This document shows, one piece after another, positions 22,076 to 33,600 of a DNA stretch of 64,000 nucleotides (position 1 is its first letter; every line of letters begins with the position of its first letter). The translations under genes and the position numbers were made by a program. The notes under the pieces were generated by a model. The model did no database searches. It saw nothing but the letters and a program-made list of their open reading frames with translations, and had not been told where the DNA came from. The stretch covers positions 19,643,584-19,707,583 of the forward strand of contig NC_133300.1 of NCBI RefSeq assembly GCF_005239225.2, given 5' to 3'. This DNA is from Populus alba (taxonomy: Eukaryota; Streptophyta; Magnoliopsida; Malpighiales; Salicaceae).

Positions 22076-22377
22076 TCGTACACAAGAAATCATAGTATAA
22101 ACCAATAAAGATGTTAGCAATTAATAACAAAGACCAGCAATGCAGCCTACCTTAGGTAGGACGTTTAAGGGGTGATAATATCTTCCCTTTTACGTAACCA
22201 GTCTCGGATCATAGAATCTCTGTTGACCAGTTAGGGTTCCTAGTGACCATAATACTAGGTGGCGACTCCTTAAACAAAGACCTTTTCCCCTAAAAGAACA
22301 CGATGCCTGTAATCGGTTCTTTTTCCATAATTCAAGAATTAATTTTTAAGGCGGCCGCGATGTCGGGTGCGACAGAA

Positions 22378-22395
22378 TGGCGACTCCACTGGGGA
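22378..22395 (+). promoter_or_regulatory. Ogre primer-binding site
   Basis: TGGCGACTCCACTGGGGA starts 3 nt after the LTR end CA at 22374. It has the form of the complement of a tRNA 3' end and is the sequence I associate with Tat/Ogre elements. Confidence 0.85.
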
Positions 22396-22927
22396 TCTAA
22401 GACTAAGCTTTGTCTTTATTTGTTAAAATTGCTATAAATGTTTGTTGTGTTGTTTTTATTTTATTTTATTTAGTTTATTTTATTTTATTGCTTTAGCATC
22501 CATATTTATTCATGTCATCATATACATTGAATATAGATTTGTGCCTTCACACACCACGCATTTCATAATAAATATCTGTTATACAAACTTTATGTTAAGT
22601 GGGAGAGTAGCGGTACCCCAATGGCTTTGGCCTGGGTAAGACTCGTGAAACCATCCAACTTTTGCTTGATTGTTTACTCGATAGTGGTTGGTATGCCTAA
22701 ACTGATATTATTCAGGGCCTCTATCTTCACGCTACTTGTAAGCCTCACATCAACCTTTCGAGGAAGATCACTGAGCATGCGAAAGACCTTTCAAAGACTA
22801 GATAGCAACCTACCCTAAGCATGTAATGACTAGAACTTACCCTTTAGGTTGTGCCCTATGTAAGTTTCACTAAAATAAAGCTTAACATATATCATTTCAT
22901 AACAGGATTATTATTTCGGGTGACATA
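22396..22927 (+). other. Ogre internal leader between PBS and ORF1
   Basis: No supported gene. Short open frames here lack family resemblance. It would be 5' UTR of the element transcript. Confidence 0.7.
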
Positions 22928-24907
22928 ATGGCTGTTAATCGAGAAGTCAACACTATTGAGTATGGGCTTGAATCTGAATCATTGCATATGACCGAGGGAG
23001 ACTGCCCTAGACTGGATGACAGTGGGATACCGCTGCTAAAAGAGGTGAGATGTGTAATAAATGATGCCATTCGTTTGATTCCACTCACCAAATATTTGGA
23101 TGATGAGACCGAATTTACTAAGATATATGGGAGAGTTTTGCATCTTTTAAAAGTGCCGATACTGCCATTGGCCATAAGAGCTCTGATTCATTTTTGGGAT
23201 CCTGATTATCGATGTTTTACATTTGGGGATGTCGATATGGTTCCTACCATTGAAGAGTATGGTGTTTTGATAGAATTTCCTGAGGATATACATAAGGTTT
23301 ACTTTCATCAAAAGACTGAGGATACTATAGAGGAGCTTGCTAAGCTATTGGGAATCCAGCAAATGAGTTTGTATAGAGAAAAAAATAATTCCGGGGGTTT
23401 GAGATGGAAACGGTTAGAAGAGTTGTTGATTGCTAAAAAGTCTAATCCATGTGCTAAAGTAGAAGTATACAGAATATTGGCTTTGGGAATATTTGGGTTG
23501 ATTTTGTGCCCTTCATCTGCTGGAATTGTTAGTTTAGAGGCAGCCAATTTGTTTGTTGAGTATGAGAAGACTAAAATTAATCCTTCTGCTGCGATTTTGG
23601 CTGAAACTTTTCTGTCCCTCAATCATTGCAAAAAGACTGGAAAAGGTTCTATGAGATGTTGTGTGCCATTATTGTTCATTTGGATGGTAAGTCATATAGA
23701 ATCCGAGACACCAATATTCCGGAATTTTTGGTGGTTTGATCAAAGGCCACTAGAGTTATTGGTATCAAGTGAATGGAAAATATTTTCTGAAGATGACTGG
23801 GGGGTAAAATTACAAGGAATTCCACGAAGCAAGTTTAATTGGAGAGCTCCTTGGATGAGAAATGTAACGTACTTAATGAGTTGTGGGAAGAAGCCTTGGG
23901 TACCTTTGATTGGAGTGACTGGATATATTAGCTATGCGCCTGCTTTAGTTGCAAGACAGTTTGGGGGCATACAAAGCATCCCAAGAACGATTGGTTTATC
24001 TCAATTTACTGGAGTGTACAAAGGAGCTACCATGGAGATGTTGGAGAGCATTAAACAGGATTGGAAGTCTTTGGTACTTGTGAAAAAGGAGACTGGATTA
24101 AGGAATCCTACAGTTAGTGAAAAGTATTCTGAATGGCGTAATGGAGGAGTCTCTTATATGGCAGAAGTTTCTGAGTCTGTGGGCATTCGAAGAAAAAGAG
24201 TAAACTGTGAAGAAGAATTAAGAAAACAAGTAAAAGCGTTACAAGCTGAGCTTAAAGCAAATGAGGAACATAGAGTGTCTTTAGAGCGGCAACTAGCCAA
24301 AGAAAAGGGTTTAAGGAAAATAGCTGAAGAAGAAAGGGACTCTGGTGGTCAAGACTTGATAAAGGCAAAGACTGACTTGGAAACACAAAAGACAATTAAT
24401 CAGGACATGACATATTACATGGAAAAAGCTAAGCATTGGGAAGAGTCAGCCATCAAGACACAAGCTATATTGAAAATGCGTCGGGCAGACATTGTTAAGT
24501 TTAAAGACCAATTAGGAAGAGCTGAGGCTTTAACTAAAATGCACGAAGAGCAGAAAGCAGAGTTGAACAGTCATAAGGCCGAAGCAGAAGCGTTGAGATC
24601 TAAGTTGGACAAAGAAAAATTAAAGACCGTACAACTTATGGGAAACCAAAAAATGATAAAGCAACATAATCAAACATTGGATGATGCCAATAACTTTTTG
24701 TCTAGAAACAACTTGATTCATACTGAGAGGATAAGGGAACTACAAGATCAGATTAATCGAGCAGCTGCAGAAGCCCATTTATTACGAGTGGAAGCTCGTC
24801 AGGTGGGAGGAGATATAATGAAATATCGAAGAAGCATGGATAACACCGATCTTTTTTTGAAAGCAATAGCTACTAGAGGCAGTGTTTTTTCTCCTGTAAT
24901 AGATTAG
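22928..24907 (+). CDS. Ogre ORF1, plant-mobile-domain-like protein with coiled coil
   Basis: One intact frame of 659 codons upstream of gag. Residues about 60-120 (IRALIHFWDPDYRCFTFGD ... PTIEEYGVLI) have the pattern of the plant mobile domain/DUF7745 group found in transposon-derived plant proteins: an aromatic 'fW.p....F.fg...pT.eey..Li' core. Residues about 410-625 are Glu/Lys/Gln-rich with heptad-like spacing, predicted as a long coiled coil. I see no catalytic motif. An extra ORF before gag fits Ogre biology, but its role is unknown. It is the best-preserved frame of the element, while gag and RT carry indels. Confidence 0.85.
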   Translation: MAVNREVNTIEYGLESESLHMTEGDCPRLDDSGIPLLKEVRCVINDAIRLIPLTKYLDDETEFTKIYGRVLHLLKVPILPLAIRALIHFWDPDYRCFTFGDVDMVPTIEEYGVLIEFPEDIHKVYFHQKTEDTIEELAKLLGIQQMSLYREKNNSGGLRWKRLEELLIAKKSNPCAKVEVYRILALGIFGLILCPSSAGIVSLEAANLFVEYEKTKINPSAAILAETFLSLNHCKKTGKGSMRCCVPLLFIWMVSHIESETPIFRNFWWFDQRPLELLVSSEWKIFSEDDWGVKLQGIPRSKFNWRAPWMRNVTYLMSCGKKPWVPLIGVTGYISYAPALVARQFGGIQSIPRTIGLSQFTGVYKGATMEMLESIKQDWKSLVLVKKETGLRNPTVSEKYSEWRNGGVSYMAEVSESVGIRRKRVNCEEELRKQVKALQAELKANEEHRVSLERQLAKEKGLRKIAEEERDSGGQDLIKAKTDLETQKTINQDMTYYMEKAKHWEESAIKTQAILKMRRADIVKFKDQLGRAEALTKMHEEQKAELNSHKAEAEALRSKLDKEKLKTVQLMGNQKMIKQHNQTLDDANNFLSRNNLIHTERIRELQDQINRAAAEAHLLRVEARQVGGDIMKYRRSMDNTDLFLKAIATRGSVFSPVID

Positions 24908-25245
24908 ATTAATTTTTACTGTAAGTTTCTGAATAAGTAATAAGAGGGCTGAGACCCACATTTTTCAATGCAAATATATGTGTATATAGCTGAAAGCCCA
25001 AATGTCAAAAAGCTAAGCAGATTTCTTCTCGGCATCGCAACAATGATATCAAGTTCAAGTTCAACCCATATATCCAAAGAATGACGGCCATATGTCACCA
25101 ACAAAAAGCAAATCTATATCCAATACGTGGCATTCACATTCATGCATCACATACATTTGCTTATAGATTGTCATATTCTGCATATAACAGGTGAAATATA
25201 GGTCCCCAACCTAAACGTATTCATAATACTCGTTCACGAAAGAAA
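24908..25245 (+). other. Spacer between Ogre ORF1 and gag
   Basis: 338 bp with no supported gene, ending at the gag ATG (25246). Confidence 0.7.
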
Positions 25246-28200
25246 ATGGAAAATGAAGAGAGAAATCAGCTAGAAATTCAACACCAAAGAGAGTTGGTTC
25301 AACACCAAAGAGAGATGGAAAGCCTGAAAGAGGATGTAGCAAGGCTTACCAGCTTGCTTGAACAAGCTTTGAGGCCTAGAGTTGGAGAAGGGACATCTTC
25401 TCAACAAACATTTACACCTCAACCTCCGCCTCCTGTTGTTCCGCTATTTGAGCCTCAACATGCTGCTCATTTCGCACCTACTCAATCAGCACATCCAATG
25501 AGGGTCCCCCACACTGTGTTGATAGAAGAAGAGCCTCAAAGGAACAAGATCGTAGAAGAAAATGGTCAGGAAAAACTAGCTGCTTTAGAAGAAAGAATGA
25601 AGGCAATAGAGGGGAATAGTTTGTATGATCCGGTAAAGGCTGCTGAAATGTGTTTAGTGCCTAATGTGGTTATTCCCAGAAAATTCAGAGTTCCAGAATT
25701 TGTTAAATATACTGGAACTCAATGCCCAATCACCCATCTTAAAGCATACTGTAATAAGATGGCTGAAGTAGTCCATGATGAGAAGTTATTGATCCATTTC
25801 TTTCAGGATAGTTTAAGTGATGCTGCTCTTGCTTGGTATATGCGTTTGGATAATACCAAGATTAAAGGATGGAAGGATTTAGCTGAAGCTTTTATTAGAC
25901 AGTATAAGTTCAACATGGACATTGCCCCAGATAGATCAAGTCTGCAAGCCATGGAAAAAGGCAATAAGGAGTCTGTAAGAGAATATGCCAAAGGTGGCGT
26001 GAATCAGCCGCGCAAGTAAATCCTCCATTGTCGGAAAGGGAGATGACTGGTTTATTTTCCAACACTTTCAAAGCCCCGTACTTTGAATACTTGGTAGGTA
26101 GTGCTGCACAAAATTTCTCTGATTTGGTTGTTATAGCTGAAAGGATCGAACAAGCTGTTCGGACGGGTAGGATTGTGGATCCTACTGAAAAAAAGAGGTT
26201 TTATTGGAAAAAAGAAAAGAAAGCGGAAGTTCACAATGTTGAAAGGGAAAGTAGAGGGAAAAACACTTACCCAAGATAATTACAGCTCCAAAGTATTACA
26301 CCTACCCCCTCTATATCCAATATAAAATTCTCTTCACCTACAAACACCCAAAATAACCCAATAAACAACCAAACCGATAATGCTTACCGTCCGAGAAGAA
26401 ATTTTCCAATAGATCAAGTGCAACTTCCCCATTACCCATGTCTCTTACTGAAATGCACCAAAGATTGCTTAGTATTGGTCAGGTAGCACCTGTTCCCTTA
26501 GAATGGTTCTTTACAACCACCATTTCCCTTTTGGGAGTATAAACCCGATCAAAAATGTGAATACCATGCTGGTGCTGTTGGTCATCATATTGATGGATGT
26601 GTTTGCATTCAAAAGAAAAATCCTTCAGCTCATCAAAGCTGGGTGGATTTCTTTTGATGAGTCTCCAAATGTGAATTTTAACCCTCTACCAAATCACGCT
26701 TCTGGAGGTGGGGGAGTTAATAGCTTGGAGATAGGAAAGGGAGGTACAACAACTTTAAGGGTGACTATGGATAGATTGTATGGGATGTTAAGACAAACAG
26801 ATTATCTAAAGACACCAGTCAAAATACAAGCTGTAGGGAATGCGAATGAATATTGTAAATATCATCAACAGTTTGGGCATGATATTGACTCGTGCGAGGA
26901 GTTTCATTTGGAGGTAGAAAATATGATGGCATTGGGAATGTTAAGATTGATGAAACCCAAAGAAGATGAGTTAGTAGGAACAATGAATGGTTGTAACAAA
27001 AAAGTGGAAGTTTGTAGATACATACCAACTGAAAGGGGTCCGCCAAAAATGATCCTAACAAAGCCTACGAACATTGCTAGCGGAAGCTATAATGCCCAAC
27101 CCTATAATTATGGTTATTCCTTTCACAGCACAAAGCCTGCCCCTGTTTTCCATGCGGAAGTAGGAGGACTCACTCGGAGTGGGAGATGTTTTACTCCTGA
27201 AGAGTTGGAAAACCATAGAAAAGCCAAAGGAAAGGATACGACAGAATTGACAAAGACAGATGAGGTTAATAAACCAGTAAGTGATGAAGAGGCTAATGAA
27301 TTTCTAAAATTGATGAAGCACAGCGAATATAGTGTGGTTGATCAGCTAAAGAAAACACCCGCTAGGATTTCTTTGTTGTCATTAATATTGAGTTCAGAAT
27401 TGCATAGGAACGCCCTTCAGAAGGTTCTTAATGAAGCATATGTTCCTCAGGATATCACACAAGATTCCATAGGACATTTGGTGGGTCGGATTCAAGCCAC
27501 CAATTATCTTTATTTTACCGATGATGAGCTGGATCATGAAGGAACCGGTCATAATAAACCATTGCATATCACGGTAAAATGCAAGGATTGTGTGATTGCT
27601 AAGGTGCTTATAGATAATGGTTCTTCTCTTAATGTATTGCCAAGACATGTACTTGATAAAATGCCAGTTGATGCTTCTCACATGAAGCCAAGTACCATGA
27701 CTGCTAGGGCATATGATGGGTCATCTAGACCAATCACTGGGAGCATTGATGTTGAACTAATCATTGGCCCACAACCATTCCAAGTCACATTACAAGTAAT
27801 GGACATTCATCCATCATATAGCATTTTACTGGGGAGACCTTGGATCCATGCAGCCCGAGCTGTCGCATCTTCTTTACATCAACGGGTCAAGTTTATCATC
27901 AATGGGAATTTGGTGACTGTGAGAGCTGAGGAAACTTTGTCAATGATAAAAAATGTCTCGATCCCTTACATAGAAACTGAAGAAAGTAAGGATGAAAATC
28001 TGCATGCATTTGAAGTTGTAAATGCTGAATGGGTACCAGAAAATACGGTACGAAGAAAGCCAGAAATTTCCGAAGCAGCAAAAATGGCTGCTAAATACTT
28101 CTTAAAGCATGGACTGCCATTTCAATATGACCATACTACCGGAATGCCTGAGAGGATTAATGTGATAAAAATGAAGTGCGCGGATCAAAGGTTTGGCTTA

Positions 28201-28582
28201 GGGTTTAAGCCTGGGAAAGCAGATTTCAAAAGAGCAGCTGAAATTAGAAGAGAAAAGAGAATAGCCCGGATTGAGAGAAGAGAACCAGATGAAGACCGAA
28301 TAGAGATCCCACCAATCCATGTAACATTTCCAAGATCCGCATATGTGATAAAAACAGAGGATTATGAGGGGGGACTAAGAAAAGAATTCAATGGTGCTAC
28401 TATTAATTATCTTGAATACGTCGGTGAACAAGATTTAAAGGAAGAGGATAATGCTCATGAACAGTTGCCCCAGCTGACTATTGGTGTTTTGGAAAACGAC
28501 TCATTGGAATTCGTGAGGAAACTGGCCGAGGGAGAAGATTTAGCAAATTGGGAAATTCAAAGAAGTCCATTGTTTTCAAAAA
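25246..28582 (+). pseudogene. Ogre gag-protease, frame-shifted
   Basis: Gag starts at the ATG at 25246 with a Gln/Glu-rich coiled-coil start, then a Pro-rich linker and the Retrotrans_gag core (PRKFRVPEFVKYTG ... AALAWYMRL ... FIRQYKFN; 25675-25920). A missing base near 25992 (GCCAAAGG) shifts the frame. Gag continues in another frame at about 26000-26270 (VVIAERIEQAVRTG). From about 26550 the frame runs to the intron, containing a CCHC-like remnant (CKYHQQFGHDIDSC, about 26855), and the aspartic protease with DNGSS at about 27613-27627 and SILLGRPWIH near 27820. The coding part should end at the splice donor 28582/28583. Confidence 0.8.
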
Positions 28583-28824
28583 GTAATGTTTTGATTGCTT
28601 TATTCGTTGTTTTTCATTATTTGTATTGTTTGAATAATTGTGCCTTGCCAAATCATCATGGCTCAAGAGATTGGCAATAAGGTTTTGTGGTTGAGCCCTT
28701 CTATCCTTTAAGTTTTCAATGAGATCATGCATATTTTCTTTCAATCGTGTTGTTTTTTTTTCTCTGTTCATTTATTTACTTTCCCAGAACTATACACTCA
28801 TAACAAAACACTTTCCGCTTTCAG
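28583..28824 (+). other. Predicted spliced intron in Ogre between protease and RT
   Basis: GT at 28583-28584 and AG at 28823-28824 after a pyrimidine-rich stretch, 242 bp. The in-frame TAA at 28678 lies inside. Joining the flanks keeps the frame: the upstream frame ends after one base of a codon and the downstream frame is open with two bases left over. An intron at this place is documented for Ogre elements; here it is predicted only. Confidence 0.75.
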
Positions 28825-29958
28825 GAAAATCTGAAAGCGGATCGTCGTACACCCCACAAACTCATTGCACTGTGGATAATTGGCCTAACTTTGATGAAAC
28901 TATAATTGCCATGGATGAGGAAGAATTTGGTGAGGAGGATATTCATGAATTCGCAAAGTTAGCGGAACAATCTGATCGCACATGGAAGCCTGCAAAAGAA
29001 GAACTAGAACTGATAAATGTGGGCACGGTACATGATAAAAGAGAGTTGAAAATAGGGAAGCTAATCTCTTGCTGACGTTAGAAGTGAATTGATTGCTCTT
29101 TTACAAGAATACATTGATGTTTTTTGCCTGGTCATACGCTGATATGCCTGGTCTGGATTACTGATATTTGTGGTACATAAACTACCTTTTGATCGAAGGT
29201 TGTAAGCCGGTTAAGCAAAAGTTGAGGAGGACAAAGGCCAGATATACTAATCAAAGTGAAAGAAGAGATAAACAAAACAGTGGGATGCTGGATTCTTGGA
29301 AGTAGTTGATTATTCTCAATGGGTGTCCATATCGTAGTAGTACCCAAGAAAGACAACAAAATCAGGGTATGTGTGGATTTCCGAGATTTGAATAAGGCAA
29401 GCCCGAAGGATAATTTTCCTTTACCCCACATAGATGTATTAGTAGATAACGCTGCTAAGAGTTCTACTTATCTTTTATGGATGGTTTTCTCTGGGTATAA
29501 TCAGATTAAAATGGCCGAGCAAGACAAGAAGAAAACAACATTTGTTACTCCGTGGGGAAAACATATTGCTATTAAAGTTATGCCATTTGGACTGAAAATG
29601 CTGGGGCAACTTATCAAAGAGCAATGGTGACACTATTTCATGATATGATGCATAAAGAAATTGAGGTCTATGTGGATGATATGATTGCTAAGTCTAAGGA
29701 TGAGGAAAACCATATCCCAGCTCTGAAGAAATTATTTGAAAGGCTGAGAAAATATCAATTAAAGCTGAACCCTGCAAAATGCACATTTGGGGTGAAGTCT
29801 GGGAAGTTATTAGGATTTGTGGTGAGCAATAATGGTATAGAAGTAGATCCTGACAAAGTGAAGGCCATACAAGCTATGTCAGCTCCTAAAACTGAGAAAG
29901 AGGTTCGAGGCTTTTTGGGGCGTTTAAATTATATTGGCTCGATTTATTTCAACAACTT
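28825..29958 (+). pseudogene. Ogre reverse transcriptase, partial
   Basis: An acidic linker (28830-29060) leads to the RT: KDNKIRVCVDFRDLNKASPK (about 29345-29405), FSGYNQIKM (about 29490), the catalytic YVDDMIAKSKD (about 29670-29703), and LNPAKCTFGV (about 29765). Frames change near 29070, 29150, 29310, 29570-29630 and 29940. The domain runs into the N gap, so the thumb end, RNase H and integrase are absent. Not functional as read. Confidence 0.85.
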
Positions 29959-30458
29959 NNNNNNNNNNNNNNNNNNNNNNNNNNNNNNNNNNNNNNNNNN
30001 NNNNNNNNNNNNNNNNNNNNNNNNNNNNNNNNNNNNNNNNNNNNNNNNNNNNNNNNNNNNNNNNNNNNNNNNNNNNNNNNNNNNNNNNNNNNNNNNNNNN
30101 NNNNNNNNNNNNNNNNNNNNNNNNNNNNNNNNNNNNNNNNNNNNNNNNNNNNNNNNNNNNNNNNNNNNNNNNNNNNNNNNNNNNNNNNNNNNNNNNNNNN
30201 NNNNNNNNNNNNNNNNNNNNNNNNNNNNNNNNNNNNNNNNNNNNNNNNNNNNNNNNNNNNNNNNNNNNNNNNNNNNNNNNNNNNNNNNNNNNNNNNNNNN
30301 NNNNNNNNNNNNNNNNNNNNNNNNNNNNNNNNNNNNNNNNNNNNNNNNNNNNNNNNNNNNNNNNNNNNNNNNNNNNNNNNNNNNNNNNNNNNNNNNNNNN
30401 NNNNNNNNNNNNNNNNNNNNNNNNNNNNNNNNNNNNNNNNNNNNNNNNNNNNNNNNNN
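29959..30458. other. Assembly gap, 500 N
   Basis: Exactly 500 N: a scaffold gap of unknown true size. It separates Ogre RT from helicase copy 1, and the last helicase exon must lie in the missing sequence. Confidence 0.99.
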
Positions 30459-30602
30459 AGGTTTGAGACCTGCCCTTGTTGCATATAACAGAGAATATCT
30501 GAAGGTTTGTCAATGGATTTCCTACTGCTGATCAAGTCAACTGAAGCAACCGTTGATGTATAATACCAGAATCTAGTAAAATGAAAAAAGAGAGATGCAT
30601 AC

Positions 30603-33600
30603 CCTTCTATACATCTGTGGCTTGCAGCGATTCATCTTATCAACTGTATATAATTCCCAAAGACATCATCGAGACGCCTTGCTAGTTTTGGTAAATCGGG
30701 CAATGGTAAAACATCCACACCTTTGAAGAATTTGTGTGTGGTTTGAGTTTTCCTTGATTACATCCACTGTCCAAATCAGTTTAAGCTGATCATTGACTCT
30801 GTATTGTTCTAACAGTTCAGAAGAAGTTCCATTTCGGACAACGATGTTTCTCTCTTCAGGAGATTCCCGCCAGCCACTCAAAAAGCTTTGACAACAAAGA
30901 TATCACTTCCTGACGAGCCTCATTTCTCACTTTCAGAATGGATTTCCGAAAATCGTTACTGAAACAAAACTTTAATGGGAAAAAGGATTGAGGTGATAAG
31001 TCACCGAGTAGTATTCAGCTTCAGACATGACAATAAGAACTAACAAAAAAAATCAAGAAACAAGAAAAGTTAGCAGCACACATACCTTCCATCTTGCATT
31101 TCTGAACAGTGGAGAATTCAAGTTCAGAAGAGCATCAAGTTGGTCCGATTCTAAAAAGGCATCCGTAATAGCCTTAGACAAGCTTTTATCCTCTTCGGCA
31201 TTATAGAAACACCCCCGTTCCTTGGCATCAGTAACTAATTTCTTCCAAATAGAATCGCTGTTGACAAGAGTTGCTCCATTTCCCACTATCCAGAGGCAGT
31301 GCCTTCATTAGACAGTACATCATAAATTGTTATTCAAAATCATCAATACATTAAACTTGCAAAAAAACTTGCAATCCTATCTGGTATTTGGAAGATGATA
31401 CCTTGCACGGGTCAATGCCACATTAACCCTTTGGCGATTGGAAAGGAAACCTATTTTTCCGTTTCCATTACATCTGACAGTAGAGATAATTATAACATCC
31501 TCCTCGCCTCCTTGAAATCCATCGACAGACCGAATATTTACTGCAAAATCACTGTGTGAACTGTAAGTCTTTCCAATTTTTTCTTGAATTGCATAAACTT
31601 GAGCGTTGTACGGTGATATGACTCCTACGCTCATCCTCTTTCTTGCCCTTGTAAATTCTGCGATGGAAAGAAAAGGAAGGCTTTAGCTTTCCCACTTGCC
31701 AACAAAAAAGTAATTGAAACCAATAGCTATGTCATATATATGATTTCCTTAACAGCATTTCTAAAATGCATACCTTTAAAAAGGCTTGCAACTAGCTCTG
31801 AAACTACAGCAACCTCGACCAAATTTTTCTTGCTTCCACCGTCATTGAATTGCTCTTCCCCGTTGGCTAAATTAATAAATGAGTAAGGCCCATTACATAT
31901 TGCCTTGAAGGAATCGTTTCTGGTAGTTTCTTTCTTTGACAGTTGAAGCATCCTGAATTAGCCCACCATAGAACTCTTTATTTGGGAATAAGCTTATAGA
32001 TGGATGCATCCTGTACTGCATTACAGGAGGTGTTTCTCGTGTCCCAGTATGACCAATCTCTCGAACAAACTCCTCCCGAATTCAGCTTCCTTGGAAATCT
32101 GATCAAGTTATTTGACAAAAACATTACAACTTAAAACTTTTAAATTACTCAGTAAATGGAATGCAAAAAAGATGAACCTTATCACCTCGCTTTGAACCGT
32201 GGCAGGAAGTTGGCGTTCGTCACCTATAAGAACGGCATGGCGAAGACCAGAAAGCTGCAATGGAATGGTCGATTCACATTCTTTAAGCTGCGCAGCTTCA
32301 TCAACAACTAACAATTTTATCGGTTTCATTCCTCCTGTGTGCAGCTTGGCAGAGCTTGAAGCGGTACAGAAAATCAGACATGCATTTTCCAAGCAAAAGT
32401 TTCTCACTTGATAACTTTCAAAAATATTGGGCACGTCAAATGATCGAGGAAGTGAAATTCAGTATCTGAATGCAATCCTTTCTTTTAGTGGCCAACCATG
32501 AAATTGACAAGCACTGCTTTCTTCATCTTCGAAATCATTGAGGACTAGCTTTAAACCTTCATCTCCAATGCTAACACCATTCAACAAGGTTTTCAGGCGG
32601 CTGAGTGAATCGAGAGCTTTCATCATGTTCTTCACAACTTCTAATGAAATGACAGACGTTGGCAAATGCGTGTACAAACCAAAAATTAAAAAGTCCAGCT
32701 TCTCACTAAGGATTTTGAACCTTTTCTTTACAAATTCCTCGAACGGGAGAATATTATCTTCCTTGTTTTCCTTTCCATATTGATCTCCCTTTCCCAAACA
32801 CCTTGGAAGCTTATCTTGATGAGAAGAAACCTTCTGTTTCTTTTTTTCAGTTTTCTTGTTGTCTTTCAATGCCTGTAAAAGAATTTTCTTCAGAACTTTC
32901 CTGCTGTTCCTGCCCTTCTGGTTTTGTTCACTGACCACTTCATCCTTCTCTTTCTTGCTGTTCATCTCTTCAAATTCAATCATTTCATCATCCCGATCCC
33001 CTCGCTCGTTCTCTTTTTTCATGTTTTCCAAGTACCTGCGGTACTGATGCTCCGGATCTTCAAGCAAATTTATCATTGAATCTACAGTGTGCTTCCACCC
33101 GGTTGACGGGGCAAAGCAATTATAAAGCACTTCAACACGATGGTCAAGAAATATATCTTCAAGATCATCATTCTCGGAAATCTTCATTCGCTCCCCATTC
33201 CCAAAGAGAACTATATCTCCAAGTCCATAGGTTTCATATTCAAGAGAGTCTGTAACTAGCTTTAGGAGTCCCGATGTCACTTGCAACACAGCAATATTGG
33301 TTGGAGAACATGTAAGTGTCCTGCACTTCAATTTAAGTAGAGAAAACAGTAATAAACCAACTGTCTTTGTCTTTCCAGTCCCTGGAGGACCCCAAATTAG
33401 TTTGACAGTGCTTTGATGCTGGCATTCACTCAGACCAATGCAGCTTGCAATTGCACCTTCCTGTGAGTCATTTAAATTAAAGGAGCTGATTATGGTTTCT
33501 TCCATACCACAAAGTGCAGCACTTCTATTCACTTCAGATAAGCAGTGAGAACAGTCTTGGCTATCCTGCAGGAGAAGACACAGCAACTGTCAGTTAAGCA

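Larger units (their letters stand above)
20496..22374 (+). repeat. Ogre 5' LTR (about 1.9 kb)
   Basis: The start TGTTGTAACC is inferred from the TG end; the close is ...GGGTGCGACA, 3 nt before the PBS. A TATA box (TATAAATA, 20895-20902) puts the transcript start near 20925, so U3 is about 430 bp and R-U5 about 1.45 kb. The R-U5 part contains the hairpin cluster 21324-21474, two tandem units of about 157 bp (21640-21793 and 21794-21947), and five copies of a hairpin with loop GCCAGA. The start coordinate is uncertain by a few bases because no second LTR is available. Confidence 0.8.
20496..29958 (+). mobile_element. Ogre/Tat-lineage Ty3/gypsy retrotransposon, 5' part
   Basis: Order seen: a long LTR (20496-22374), PBS TGGCGACTCCACTGGGGA (22378-22395; I recall tRNA-Arg for Ogre), an extra ORF1 before gag, gag, aspartic protease, a GT-AG intron, then RT. 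An extra ORF1 and an intron between pro and RT are the reported hallmarks of Ogre elements. RNase H, integrase and the 3' LTR are not present; the 500-N gap cuts the element in the RT domain and helicase sequence follows. No target-site duplication can be checked. Several single-base shifts occur in gag and RT. Confidence 0.88.

Noticed and set aside
29624..30535. Open frames running through the N gap
   Set aside because: They are open only because N codons are translated as X; only the RT part before 29959 is real.
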